DNA of 64,000 bases, taken from NCBI RefSeq assembly GCF_001417735.1, contig NZ_BBUZ01000026.1, forward strand, positions 372,001 through 436,000. Reading direction: 5' to 3'. Both the position numbers and the translations under genes were made by a program. Shown one piece after another: positions 43,626-52,696 of this stretch. Below the pieces are notes generated by a model. The model saw only the letters and a list, made by a program, of their open reading frames with translations. It ran no database searches and was not told the origin of the DNA. Source of the DNA: Streptomyces sp. NBRC 110028. GTDB taxonomy: Bacteria > Actinomycetota > Actinomycetes > Streptomycetales > Streptomycetaceae. The stretch's first letter is position 1. Every line of letters begins with the position of its first letter.

Positions 43626-44600
43626 CGGCAGCAGCCTGCGGCGCTTGAGCCGGGTGTGGATGCCGGGCAGAGCCTTCGCGTCGTAGCCGGTGGCGTCGGT
43701 GGTGGCCACATCCGTGATCACGTTGACGCCGTCGGGATCACAGGTCTCGGTGAGATGCGCGACGAACCCCTTCCATCGGGTGGCGTGTCCGCTGCGTGCG
43801 TAGCGGGCCGTCGGCTCGTAGGGCGGGACGACCGCGACGGCCGAGGGCGGCAGGCCGCCGTCCTCGGCGGTGCGCCGGCGCAGGCGGCCGGCCCCGTCGC
43901 GGTGGTGGTTCTGCACCATGATCTGCCGCAGGGCCTGGACGCGGGGCCCGGACAGGCGTTCCGGCCCTTGGTGCCCGAGGTGTTCGATCAGCCGGGCGGC
44001 GTCGCCTCCGGTGGCGAGGATCCTGGTCTTGGGGCGGGTGGGGTTCTTGCCCAGCCGGACCGGGCGGCCGTAGCGGCGCCCACACTCCTCGTCGACCAGG
44101 CCGGCCAGCAGGTGCGGGGCTGTGCCGGCCAGCTCTTCCAGCGCGGCGCGGACGGCCTCGGTGACCAGTTCCAGCCGGGTCAGGTCGCGCACCGCAGCCA
44201 GGACGTGGGTGGAGTCCGTGCGCTGGGTGGTGCGCTCGCGGACGAGACCGGCCTCCTTCGGACGCGCGAGCGCGAGGTCGAGGAGCCGGTCGGCTCGGCC
44301 GTGCTCGGTGAGACGGTCACGGAAGTCGGCGAGCACGCTGTGGTGGAAGCCGGGATCGTCCAGTTCCATGGCCGGCGCGTACGTGAAATCGATGCGGCAG
44401 CGAACCGCTTCGGCCGCCTGCCGGTCCGACAGGCCGAGGAGGAACTGGAGCACGCGGACGGTGGCCAACCGAGCGGGCGAGAGACCCGGACGGCCATCAC
44501 GCGGATACCAGTCGGCGAAGTCCTCGTCACGCCACAGCCCGCCCAGGTGGTCTCTCACCCACAACGCCGTCGTACCGCCCGGGTTACTCGCCCGCGCCAT
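43626..44600 (-). mobile_element. 3'-truncated IS1182-family transposase
   Basis: 325 codons of a transposase from ATG 44600. Features: LSPARLATVRVLQFLLGLSDRQAAEAVRCRIDFTYA (in parts, about residues 40-75), DDPGFHHSVLADFRDRL, and ALPGIHTRLKRRRLLP, where family proteins normally continue with a VDGGYTS block holding a catalytic Asp. The sequence stops being transposase exactly there and joins the discoidin remnant, so about the last third is missing and the element is dead unless complemented. Confidence 0.82.
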
Positions 44601-44756
44601 CCGCACGGTCAGAGAAGGCACTTGCTCACCAGAACGGGCACGGAGCGACAACGGGCACCTCGACAACCGCATCGGTTGAACAGAGCCGAGCAGGCCCGTT
44701 GATCATGCTGCCCCGCCGGGGATCCCCAAGATCCCCGACAGAGTCAGCATCCGACC

Positions 44757-44796
44757 GGCCGGGGCGCCCCCAGCGGCGGCCGGGGGCGCTCCGGCC
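44757..44796 (-). terminator. Terminator of the aldo/keto reductase gene
   Basis: GGCCGGGGCGCCCCC (44757-44771) pairs with GGGGGCGCTCCGGCC (44782-44796), 15 bp with one G-U pair, 10-nt loop, 15 nt beyond the minus-strand stop at 44811. Confidence 0.75.
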
Positions 44797-44810
44797 GCCG
44801 CAGACCGCCG

Positions 44811-45806
44811 CTACCGCCCCAGGATCCGCTCGATGTCGGCCATCTGCCCGGCGGTGAGCGGTCCCTTCGCGATGGCGCCCGCGTTCTCCTCGGCTTGGGC
44901 GACCGTGCGGAAGCCGGGGATGGGGATCGTCCGCGGGTCGCGGGCCCAGATCCAGGCGAGGGCGCCCTGCGCGAGGGTGCGGCCGTCGCTGGTGAGGACG
45001 GACCGCAGCGCGTCGACCCGCCGGAGCCAGGCCGGGTCGGCCCCGGCGTTCGCGGTGAACCCCGGCAGCCAGGCGGGCGGCGCGTTGCGGATGTCCCCGC
45101 TCTCCAGGGCGCGCCCGGCGGTGTGCTTGCCGGTGAGCAGGCCCATGGCGAGCGGGCTGCGGTTGACGCTGGCGAGGCCGGACTCCGCGCAGAGGGCGAG
45201 GAGCCCGGGCGCGTCCTGGAGGACGTTCAGCCGGTGCTGGACGGCCGCGCAGTGCGGGCCCTCGGCGAAGACGGCGGCCCGGGCGGGGTCGTCGGTGCTC
45301 CAGGCGTACGCGCGGATCAGCCCCTCGCGTACGAACTCCTCACACGTCTCGCGCAGCCGGGCGGCGCGCTCCGGGTCGGCGTCGGAGATGTGGAGCTGGT
45401 ACAGGTCGATGTGGTCGGTGTCCAGGCGCCGCAGGGAGGCGGTCAGGGCCCGGCGCGCGTGCTCCGGGGAGTCGTCCTGTCCGAGGCGGGTCCGGGTCCG
45501 CTCGTCGAAGACGTTGCCCCACTTCGTGGCGACGACGACGTCGGCGCGGCGCTTGCCGAGGGCGCGGCCGAGTACGCGTTCGCTGTGGCCGGTGCCGTAC
45601 GCGTCGGCGGTGTCGAAGAAGGTGACGCCGAGGTCGAGGGCGCGCCGGATCGCGCGCACGGACTCGTCGTCGTCGACCTTGCCCCAGCCCAGTGGCTGCC
45701 CGTCGGGGGACTGCCACTCACCGCCGATGGCCCAGCAGCCGAAGCCGAGGGCGCTCACCTCGATGCCGCCGCGGCCCAGCGTTCTGTTGTGCGCCATGGT
45801 CTCCAT
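44811..45806 (-). CDS. Aldo/keto reductase
   Basis: 331-residue NADPH-dependent oxidoreductase of the AKR superfamily. The catalytic tetrad can be seen: Asp and Tyr in FFDTADAYGTGHSERVLG (about residues 56-73), Lys in VVATKWGN (about 82-89), His in LYQLHISD (about 130-137). Start is ATG 45806 or 45797; both lack an ideal ribosome site. Promoter is of the MerR type (19-bp spacer with palindrome), so the gene is probably induced by a drug or electrophile. No MerR gene is next to it. Confidence 0.9.
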   Translation of the reverse strand: METMAHNRTLGRGGIEVSALGFGCWAIGGEWQSPDGQPLGWGKVDDDESVRAIRRALDLGVTFFDTADAYGTGHSERVLGRALGKRRADVVVATKWGNVFDERTRTRLGQDDSPEHARRALTASLRRLDTDHIDLYQLHISDADPERAARLRETCEEFVREGLIRAYAWSTDDPARAAVFAEGPHCAAVQHRLNVLQDAPGLLALCAESGLASVNRSPLAMGLLTGKHTAGRALESGDIRNAPPAWLPGFTANAGADPAWLRRVDALRSVLTSDGRTLAQGALAWIWARDPRTIPIPGFRTVAQAEENAGAIAKGPLTAGQMADIERILGR

Positions 45807-45814
45807 GGCTGTGG

Positions 45815-45845
45815 ACTGTAGGAGTTGGAGCGCGCTCCAGGGCAA
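45815..45845 (-). promoter_or_regulatory. MerR-type promoter of the aldo/keto reductase
   Basis: On the minus strand, -35 TTGCCC (45845-45840) and -10 TACAGT (45820-45815) are separated by 19 bp, and the spacer contains the perfect palindrome TGGAGCGCGCTCCA (45826-45839). An overlong 19-bp spacer with a dyad is the hallmark of promoters activated by MerR-family proteins. Confidence 0.7.
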
Positions 45846-45886
45846 GCCCCCGGGCGTGGAGCGCGCTCCAGGGCAAGCCCCCGAGC
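45826..45886. repeat. Tandem 31-bp duplication of the operator
   Basis: The stretch from 45826 to 45856 (palindrome, GGGCAAGCCCCCG, GCG) is repeated at 45857-45886 with one change. The second palindrome is at 45857-45870, preceded again by a TTGCCC -35 element on the minus strand but without a -10. Confidence 0.85.
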
Positions 45887-45896
45887 GGAACGGGAG

Positions 45897-46814
45897 TCAG
45901 CCGTGCCGGGCGAGCGTGTGGCGGGCCGTGGCCGCCATCGCCTCGTCCACCATTCGCCCCTCGAACCGCACGGCCCCGGCCCCGCGCGCCTGGGCCTCCT
46001 CCACCGCCGCGATCAGCCGGGCGCAGCGGGCCAGCTCGTCGGGGCCGGGGGAGAACGCCTCGTTGACGACCGGCACATGGGAGGGGTGGATCACCGCCAT
46101 CCCCTCGTACCCCAGGGCGCGGTTCTGCTCGGCGAAGCGGCGCAGCCCGTCGAGGTCCGCGAGGTCGGTCCACAGCCCGGCCACCGGGTGGGGGCGGTCC
46201 GCGGCGCGCGCGTCGAGCAGTACCCGGGCGCGCAGTTCGCGTGTCTCCTCGCCCTCCCGGCTCCAGCGGTAGCCCACGGCGCGCTCCACGTCCCCGCCGG
46301 GGCCGGTGAGCGCGCCCAGGTGGGCGACGCGGTCGGCGGCGCGGCCGATGGCGTAGGCCTCGCGCAGTCCGCGCGCGGTCTCCAGCAAGGGGATGAGCGC
46401 GAAGTGGCCCTCGGGCAGGCCGTGGTGGTGCTCGCACCACGCCAGCATCCGGTCGGCGGCCGTCACGTCGTCGGCGTGGGCGACCTTGGGCAGCACGATG
46501 CCGTAGAGGCCGGGGCGGGCCACGGCGCGCAGTTCGTCGGCGGCCTGCCAGCCCGCCCCGCGGTCGAGGGAGTTGACGCGGACCAGCAGCCGCATCCGGC
46601 CGGTGGCGGCTTGCGCCGCCGCCTCGTCGACGGCGCGGGTCACCGCGTCGAGCGCCGCCGCTTTGCCGTCGCCCGGGACCGCGTCCTCCAGGTCGAGGAT
46701 CGCGGCGTCGGCGCCCGCCGCCCGCGCCTTGGGCAGCCAGTCGGTTCTGCTGCCCGGGACGAACAGCAGGGAGCGCAGGGGGACCCGGGCGGGTGCACAC
46801 GGTTCAGATGACAC
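45897..46814 (-). CDS. CoA-ester lyase (CitE/HpcH family)
   Basis: 305-residue TIM-barrel lyase of the citrate/citramalyl/malyl-CoA lyase family. Motifs: SLLFVPGSRTDWLPKA (about residues 15-30), ILDLEDAVPGDGK (about 39-51, metal-binding Asp/Glu), LLVRVNSLD (Arg binding carboxylate), and IPLLETARGL (Glu). GTG start at 46814 overlaps the upstream CoA-transferase by 11 nt. It should cleave the CoA thioester made by the transferase, for example citramalyl-CoA to acetyl-CoA plus pyruvate. Confidence 0.88.
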   Translation of the reverse strand: MSSEPCAPARVPLRSLLFVPGSRTDWLPKARAAGADAAILDLEDAVPGDGKAAALDAVTRAVDEAAAQAATGRMRLLVRVNSLDRGAGWQAADELRAVARPGLYGIVLPKVAHADDVTAADRMLAWCEHHHGLPEGHFALIPLLETARGLREAYAIGRAADRVAHLGALTGPGGDVERAVGYRWSREGEETRELRARVLLDARAADRPHPVAGLWTDLADLDGLRRFAEQNRALGYEGMAVIHPSHVPVVNEAFSPGPDELARCARLIAAVEEAQARGAGAVRFEGRMVDEAMAATARHTLARHG

Positions 46815-48021
46815 CGTCGTCCTCCAGTTTCGCCAGCCGCTTGTCGTCGATGCCGAGCCACTGCCCGTAGACCACGGCGTTGTCCTCGCCGAGCGCCGGG
46901 CCGGTGCGCCACACGGCGCCGGGGGCCTGGCGGAAGTGGGGGATGACCGCCTGCATCCGGACCGGGCCGAGGTCGGGGTCGTCGACGGTGATGATGTCCT
47001 CGCGCTCGGCGTAGACGGGGTCGGCCGCGATGTCGGCGGCGGTGAAGACGCGGGAGGCCACCACCTCGGCGCGTTCGAACTCCGCCAGGCATGCGGCCGA
47101 GGGGCGCCCGGCGACCCACTCGCGCAGCGCCGTGTCCAGCCGGTCGCGGCCCGCGTGCTGCTGCTCGACGGTGGCGAACTCGGCGTCGGGCAGGCCGAGC
47201 AGACGGACCACGTTGCGCACCGAGCGGGTGGTGGCGGAGGTGACGGTGAGCCAGTCGCCGTCCGCGCTGCGGTAGGTGTTGATGACGGCGGCGGGGGCGA
47301 CCGCGAGCTGGTTGCCCGCCCGCCCGGGGGCCGTACCGAGCTGGTCGTACGCGATGATCTGCCACTCCACGAGGCGGTAGAGGGGTTCGAAGAGGGCGAG
47401 GTCGATCCACTCGCCGTCGAAGTCCGGGTCGGTGTTACGGCGGTGCAGCGCGGCGAGCACCGCGAACGCCCCCATCAGGCCGGTGACGGCGTCGCCGTGC
47501 GAGAAGCCGGTGTGCACGGGCGGGCCGTCGGGGAAGCCGGTGAGGTGGACGACCCCGCTGCGGGCCTCGCCCATCTTGCCGAAGCCGGGGGCGTCCGCGC
47601 GGGAGGAGGTGGCGCCGAAGCCGGAGATCTGGAGCAGGATGGCCCGGGGGTTGAGCGCGTGGACGGCCTCCCAGTCCAGCCCCCAGGTCCGCAGCCGCCC
47701 GGCGCGCAGCGTCACGATCACCACATCGGCCCAGGCGACCAGCTCCCGGGCGACCTCCCGGCCCGTCTCGTGGTGCAGGTCGAGCGTCACGGAGCGCTTG
47801 TTGCGGCCGGCGACCTTGAACCAGAGCGGGACCCCGTCCCGGCGGGGCCCCATGGCCCGGGCGGCGTCCCCGTCGCCGGGCGGCTCGACGTGTACGACGT
47901 CGGCCCCCTGGTCGGCGAGCATGCCCCCGGCGAGCGGGCCCGCCACGACGTGGGCGAACTCCACCACCTTGAGTCCCGCGAGCTGTCCCTGCCCCTGCCG
48001 TGTGCTGGTGTGGTCCTCCAT
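46804..48021 (-). CDS. Family III CoA-transferase (CaiB/BaiF)
   Basis: 405-residue CoA-transferase: LAGLKVVEFAHVVAGPLAGGMLADQGADVVHVEPP (in parts, residues 14-48), GRNKRSVTLDLH, and GFGKMGEARSG around residue 150, followed by FSHGDAVTGLMGAFAVLAAL. Such enzymes move CoA from succinyl- or acetyl-CoA to a dicarboxylate. Coupled to the lyase by overlap, and 140 nt downstream of the LysR gene on the same strand. Candidate acceptors are citramalate, itaconate or malate. Confidence 0.9.
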   Translation of the reverse strand: MEDHTSTRQGQGQLAGLKVVEFAHVVAGPLAGGMLADQGADVVHVEPPGDGDAARAMGPRRDGVPLWFKVAGRNKRSVTLDLHHETGREVARELVAWADVVIVTLRAGRLRTWGLDWEAVHALNPRAILLQISGFGATSSRADAPGFGKMGEARSGVVHLTGFPDGPPVHTGFSHGDAVTGLMGAFAVLAALHRRNTDPDFDGEWIDLALFEPLYRLVEWQIIAYDQLGTAPGRAGNQLAVAPAAVINTYRSADGDWLTVTSATTRSVRNVVRLLGLPDAEFATVEQQHAGRDRLDTALREWVAGRPSAACLAEFERAEVVASRVFTAADIAADPVYAEREDIITVDDPDLGPVRMQAVIPHFRQAPGAVWRTGPALGEDNAVVYGQWLGIDDKRLAKLEDDGVI

Positions 48022-48135
48022 GCGGTTCAGGCTGCGGGCTGGGGCATATGCGGGTCCAGCATTGAACGAGCATCAATTCATGCGGATGTCGCAACAACGA
48101 ACGGGGCGCCCGGCCAGGGACCGGCCGGGGACCTG

Positions 48136-48165
48136 CCGCTGAGGGATCAGCCGCTGAGGGATCAG
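48136..48165. repeat. 15-bp tandem repeat at the LysR 3' end
   Basis: CCGCTGAGGGATCAG occurs twice in direct succession (48136-48150, 48151-48165). The second copy contains the LysR stop codon, so this looks like a recent small duplication. Confidence 0.85.
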
Positions 48166-49100
48166 TCGGCCTCCTCCCACGCCACCCCGTCCGGGAGCCC
48201 CCGGCCCGCCGCCCGGCACGCCTCCAGCTCCTCCAGGAAGCGCCCCGCTCCCGGCGGGAGCGCCCGGTGCGCCGGGAGGACCACGTACAGGCGGCGCTCC
48301 AGCACCGGGGCGACCAGCGGGCGGCGGACCACGGGGCCCGGCGGGATCAGGGGGTGGACCAGGGCGGGGAGGGCGGAGACGCCGAGGCCCGCCGCCACCA
48401 GGCCGCCCACCGTGGCCACGCTCGACGCCTCGGCCGCCGGGGCCGCGTCCCTGCCCGCCCGGGCGAAGGCGGCGTCCGTCATGCGGCGGACGCTGGAGTC
48501 CGTACCGACCGCGAGGAACGGTTCGCGGCCCAGCTGGTCCCAGGTGACCTCCTCCCGCTCGGCGAGCGGATGGTGTTCGGGGAGCACCGCGTGGAAGCGG
48601 TCGCGCACCAGGGGCCGCAGCCGGACGCCGCCGGTCGCCTGGTGGTGGGGGACCGTGCTCACGGCGAAGTCGGCGTCGCCGTCCACGACCCGCTGCAGCA
48701 CCGAGCGTTCCAGGCCGTCCAGGAGCCGTACGGTCATCTCGGGGCGCCGGGCGCGGAAGACGGAGATGACCGGCGGCAGGAGGACGGCCGCCACCGAGGG
48801 GAGCGCGGCCAGCGACACGGCGCCGCGCTCGCCGGCCACATAGCGGCCCAGCTGGGCGAGGCCCGCCCGGTGCGCGGCGAGGATCTGTTCGGCGATCCGC
48901 AGCGCCTCCGCCCCGGCCGGGGTGAGTTCGACGTTGCGGGTGTCGCGTTCCAGCAGCCGCATGCCGAGGGTGCGTTCCAGATCGGCGACCGCACGGCTCA
49001 GGGAGGACTGGGACACGTGCAGTTCGGCGGCGGCCGCGGTGAAGCTCACCGCGCGGGCGACCGCGGTGTACGCCGTGAGCTGGCGGAGGGTGACGTCCAT
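48162..49100 (-). CDS. LysR-family transcriptional regulator
   Basis: 312-residue LysR regulator. HTH residues about 1-60 (TLRQLTAYTAVARAVSFTAAAAELHVSQSSLSRAV in parts), then a two-lobe co-inducer domain from about 90. Start ATG 49100, divergent from the CitMHS transporter (145-bp gap) and upstream of the CoA-transferase/lyase pair, which it probably activates in response to the imported organic acid. Confidence 0.91.
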   Translation of the reverse strand: MDVTLRQLTAYTAVARAVSFTAAAAELHVSQSSLSRAVADLERTLGMRLLERDTRNVELTPAGAEALRIAEQILAAHRAGLAQLGRYVAGERGAVSLAALPSVAAVLLPPVISVFRARRPEMTVRLLDGLERSVLQRVVDGDADFAVSTVPHHQATGGVRLRPLVRDRFHAVLPEHHPLAEREEVTWDQLGREPFLAVGTDSSVRRMTDAAFARAGRDAAPAAEASSVATVGGLVAAGLGVSALPALVHPLIPPGPVVRRPLVAPVLERRLYVVLPAHRALPPGAGRFLEELEACRAAGRGLPDGVAWEEAD

Positions 49101-49156
49101 GGTCGGCGAGCGTATGCGCGACCGCCGTCCGGGGGAACTGTTGCGCAGAACGCATG

Positions 49157-49192
49157 GATAGATCTGTGTTCGATGCTGGACGCGGATCTATC
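49157..49192. promoter_or_regulatory. Candidate LysR binding region
   Basis: Inverted repeat GATAGATC (49157-49164) / GATCTATC (49185-49192), 20 bp apart, in the intergenic region between LysR and the CitMHS gene. AT-rich dyads in such gaps are typical LysR sites. Confidence 0.5.
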
Positions 49193-49245
49193 ACCGCTCC
49201 GACACTCTTCGGCAACACCTGACCGGACGAGGAAGAGAGCGGCCC

Positions 49246-50589
49246 ATGCTGGCAGCCCTGGGATTCTGCACGATCGGCGGCTTCCTGCTGCTCACCATGT
49301 TCAAACGGGTCTCGGTGCTGGTCGCCCTCGTGCTGACACCGGTGGTCACCGCGGTGGCCGGCGGCTACGGGGACGAACTCGGCCCGATGGCGCTCGACGG
49401 GCTGTCCCAGGTCGCCCCCACCGGCATCATGATCGCCTTCGCGGTGCTCTACTTCAGCCTGATGATCGACGCGGGTCTCTTCGAACCGCTGATCCGCGCC
49501 ATCCTGCGCATCGCGAAAAACGACCCGGTCAGGGTCGCGGTCGGCACCGCCGTCCTGACGATGTGCGTCGGACTCGACGGCGACGGCGCCTCGACCTTCC
49601 TCATCACCATCTCCGCCCTGCTGCCCGTCTACCGGCGGCTCGGCATGAGCCGGCTCGTGCTGGCCGGGATCGTCGCGCTCGGCGCGGGCGTCATGAACAT
49701 GATCCCCTGGGGCGGGCCGACCGCACGGGCCGCCGCCGCCCTCAAGCTCGACACCTCCGATGTGATCACCCCGCTGCTGCCCGCGTTTGCCGCGGGTCTC
49801 TGCTGGGTGCTGCTCGCCTCGTACCTCATCGGCCGCCGCGAACGCACGCGCCTCGGCGCGCTCGGCCGGGAGTCCGGCCCGGAGCCGACCCCGGAGCCGA
49901 CCGCGGTGGCGGCCACCGGCGACGGTCCGGGCACGCCCCGGGTGGCGGCGCGGGCGGGCACCGCGCTCACCGTCTTCAACCTGGCCCTCACCCTGGCCCT
50001 GCTGACCTGCCTGGTGCTGGAGGCCATGCCGCTGCCGGTGCTGTTCGTGCTCGCGTTCGCCATCGCGCTGCTGGTCAACCACCCGCGCTGGGAGGACCAG
50101 CAGGCCCTGCTGGAGAAGCACGGCAACAGCGTCGTCCTCGTCACCACCATGATCTTCGCCGCCGGTGTGTTCACCGGCATCCTCACCGGCACCGGCATGA
50201 TCGGGAAGATGGCCCACGCGATCGTCGGGGTCATCCCCGACGGCCTCGGCGGGCATCTGCCCGCGCTGGTCGCCGTCACCAGCATGCCGCTCAGCCTCGT
50301 CTTCACCCCCGACGCCTACTACTTCGGCATCCTGCCCGTGCTCGCCGGGACCGCCGACTCCTTCGGCACCGACCCGGCCGAGGTCGCCCGCGCCGCCGTC
50401 CTCGGCCAGATGACCACCGGCTTCCCGCTCTCCCCGCTCACCGCCGCGACGTTCATCCTGCTCGGCATGAGCGGGGTGCAGCTCGGCGAGCACCAGCGGT
50501 TCATCTTCCGCTGGGCGTTCGGCTCCACGCTGGTGATGACCGCGGTCGCCATGGCGACGGGCGCGATCCCGGTGTGCATTCGTTCGTAA
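49246..50589 (+). CDS. CitMHS-family citrate/organic-acid transporter
   Basis: 447-residue membrane protein with about 11-12 hydrophobic segments and a basic cytoplasmic loop near residues 200-240. CitMHS features: LVALVLTPVVTAVAGGYG, VLTMCVGLDGDGASTFLI, and VMNMIPWGGPTARAAAALK (about residue 148-166). The family carries metal-citrate complexes with protons. Start ATG 49246, 6 nt after GGAAGAGAG. Together with LysR, CoA-transferase and lyase it makes an organic-acid uptake and cleavage module. Confidence 0.92.
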   Translation: MLAALGFCTIGGFLLLTMFKRVSVLVALVLTPVVTAVAGGYGDELGPMALDGLSQVAPTGIMIAFAVLYFSLMIDAGLFEPLIRAILRIAKNDPVRVAVGTAVLTMCVGLDGDGASTFLITISALLPVYRRLGMSRLVLAGIVALGAGVMNMIPWGGPTARAAAALKLDTSDVITPLLPAFAAGLCWVLLASYLIGRRERTRLGALGRESGPEPTPEPTAVAATGDGPGTPRVAARAGTALTVFNLALTLALLTCLVLEAMPLPVLFVLAFAIALLVNHPRWEDQQALLEKHGNSVVLVTTMIFAAGVFTGILTGTGMIGKMAHAIVGVIPDGLGGHLPALVAVTSMPLSLVFTPDAYYFGILPVLAGTADSFGTDPAEVARAAVLGQMTTGFPLSPLTAATFILLGMSGVQLGEHQRFIFRWAFGSTLVMTAVAMATGAIPVCIRS

Positions 50590-50620
50590 CGCTGTGACGC
50601 CCCGAGGAGGAGCCTCCGCG

Positions 50621-52696
50621 ATGCCATCCGTACGCCGTACGTCCGTGAGCCTGCTGACCGTCGCCCTGACCGCGGCGTCCCTCACCCCCGTCGCCGCGGC
50701 GGAGCGGTCCCTGCCGCCTCCCGGCTTCCACCACCTCACCTCCGTCCACTACGACGGCACGGGCGACGATCTGCTCACCGCCGGGCTCGGCTTCGACGGC
50801 CTGCGCGGCCCGCTGCCCGCCCCCGCCGACCCCGACCGGCCCACCACCGCCGAGCTGCGCCGCCAGGCCGTCTGGGCGTCCGCCGGGATGTCGGCCGGCT
50901 CCGGCGGCGGACTCGGGCGGCTGTACGGGGCCAACGTCGACCGGGGCCGCCCGCTGCCCGGCGACGGCCGGATCGCGGGCACCGAGTACCGGGCGGTGGC
51001 GGGGCGCGGCGCGGACAGCGTGAGCTTCGTCGTCCAGGTGCCGGACACCTTCGACCGCGCCCGGCCCTGCGTGGTGGCCGCGCCCGCGACCGGACTCGGC
51101 GGCGTCTACAGCATGGTCGGCACGGCCGGGGCCTGGGGCCTGCACCGCGGGTGCGCCGTCGCCTACACCGACAAGGGCATGGGCCCGGCCTTCGACGACG
51201 TGCACTCCGGCACGGTCATGGCCTACGACGGCACGACCGGGCCGCGTACGGAACTCGACGGCCGCAGCGCCTTCGACGCCGGGCTGACCGACGCCGAGCG
51301 GGCCCGCTTCGACACCGCCCGCCCGTACCGCGTGGCGTACAAGATGGCCCACTCCCGGACCGATCCGCAGGCCACCTGGGGGCGCGATATGCTGCGCTCG
51401 GTGCGGCTCGCGCTCGCCGTCCTGAACCGCGACCGGGCAAGCGGCGCGCCCCGCGGCGGCTACACCGCGGCCACCACCACGGTCCTGGCCACCGGCGTCT
51501 CCAACGGCGGCGGCGCGGCCGTCGCCGCGGGCGAGGACGACCGTGCCGGGCTCATCGACGCCGTCGTCGCCTCCGAACCGCAGATGAACCTCGCCCCGCG
51601 AGGCGGCATCCGGGTGCGCCAGGGCGGGCGCGCCGTCCCCGTGGCCGGGCTCCCGCTGATCCGGTACAACTCCCTGGCCTCGCTGCTCCAGCCGTGCGCC
51701 GCTCTCACCGAACCCTCCGCGCCCGGCTACGCCACCCTGGACGTCCCCGCCGCGCGCCGCCGGTGCGCGGCGCTGGTCGGCGACGACCCCCGGCTCATCA
51801 CGCGCCGCGACGCGCGCCGGGCGGGGGAGGACGGTCTGCCACGGCTCGCCGCACGGGCCCTGGCGCGCGCCGGATACCAGCCGCAGTCCGGGTACTTGCA
51901 GCTGTCGCACTACGATCCGCAGACCCCGGCCTCGTACGCGATGAGCTACGCGCGCGCCTCCGTGGACGACGCGCTGTGCGGATACGGGTGGGCGCGCACC
52001 GACGGCTCCGGCACCCCGGTGCCCTACCGCCGCTCCGAGCTGGCCGCCGCCTTCGGCACCAGCCCGGGGCGGGCGCCCGCCCCGGGGACGCTGATCGACG
52101 AGAACGCGCCCGGCGGGCCCGTCGCCGACAGCAAGTCCCGTGGCGCGGACGGCCGTCACGACTACAACCTGCGCGGCGAGCGCTGCGTGTACGGGCTCGC
52201 CTTCCCGCGGCCGGGCGCCACCGAGGGACGGGGCTGGGCGGCGCGGCTGGCCGCCGGACTCGATGCCACGCGCCGCAGCGGCGACCTGCACGGCAAACCG
52301 GCGCTCATCGTGCACGGCCGGGACGACACCAGGGTGCCCGTGAACCACAGCTCGCGGCCGTATCTGGGGCTCAACGCGCGTGCGCAGCACGGGACTCCCA
52401 CGGTCGCTTACGTCGAGGTCACCCACGCCCACCACAGCGACGCGCAGACCCCGGGGCTGGACAACCGGTACGTCCCGCTCGGGTACTACTACCAGCAGGC
52501 GCTGGACGTGATGTGGCAGCGGCTGCGGGGGCGGGGCGGGGAACTGCCGCCCAGCCAGGTGGTGCGGACGGTGCCACGGGGCGGCGAGCCGGGACACGCC
52601 CCGGAGCTGACCCCCGCCAACGTCCCCGCGATCGCGGCCGATCCGGCGGCGGCGGACCGGGTGCGGGTGGTGCGGAACACCGTACGGGTGCCGTAG
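50621..52696 (+). CDS. Secreted 3-hydroxybutyrate oligomer hydrolase
   Basis: 691-residue exported esterase of the D-(-)-3-hydroxybutyrate oligomer hydrolase family. Start ATG 50621, 8 nt after GAGGAGGAG. Signal peptide about residues 1-27 (SLTPVAAAERS). The nucleophile is Ser294 in GVSNGGG; a His-rich loop VTHAHHSDAQTPG and GYYYQQALDVMW near the C-terminus fit the family. It degrades PHB oligomers released by extracellular depolymerases. Stands alone, 31 nt after the CitMHS gene, and may be co-transcribed with it. Confidence 0.92.
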   Translation: MPSVRRTSVSLLTVALTAASLTPVAAAERSLPPPGFHHLTSVHYDGTGDDLLTAGLGFDGLRGPLPAPADPDRPTTAELRRQAVWASAGMSAGSGGGLGRLYGANVDRGRPLPGDGRIAGTEYRAVAGRGADSVSFVVQVPDTFDRARPCVVAAPATGLGGVYSMVGTAGAWGLHRGCAVAYTDKGMGPAFDDVHSGTVMAYDGTTGPRTELDGRSAFDAGLTDAERARFDTARPYRVAYKMAHSRTDPQATWGRDMLRSVRLALAVLNRDRASGAPRGGYTAATTTVLATGVSNGGGAAVAAGEDDRAGLIDAVVASEPQMNLAPRGGIRVRQGGRAVPVAGLPLIRYNSLASLLQPCAALTEPSAPGYATLDVPAARRRCAALVGDDPRLITRRDARRAGEDGLPRLAARALARAGYQPQSGYLQLSHYDPQTPASYAMSYARASVDDALCGYGWARTDGSGTPVPYRRSELAAAFGTSPGRAPAPGTLIDENAPGGPVADSKSRGADGRHDYNLRGERCVYGLAFPRPGATEGRGWAARLAAGLDATRRSGDLHGKPALIVHGRDDTRVPVNHSSRPYLGLNARAQHGTPTVAYVEVTHAHHSDAQTPGLDNRYVPLGYYYQQALDVMWQRLRGRGGELPPSQVVRTVPRGGEPGHAPELTPANVPAIAADPAAADRVRVVRNTVRVP

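Noticed and set aside
45826..45886. Start of a CRISPR array
   Set aside because: Only two adjacent copies of a 31-bp unit with no spacers; the core is a palindromic operator in a MerR-type promoter.
48073..50739. 888-codon minus-strand frame across the LysR/CitMHS region
   Set aside because: Composition is low-complexity (Gly/Arg/Ala/His) and it overlaps two well-supported genes, one on each strand.
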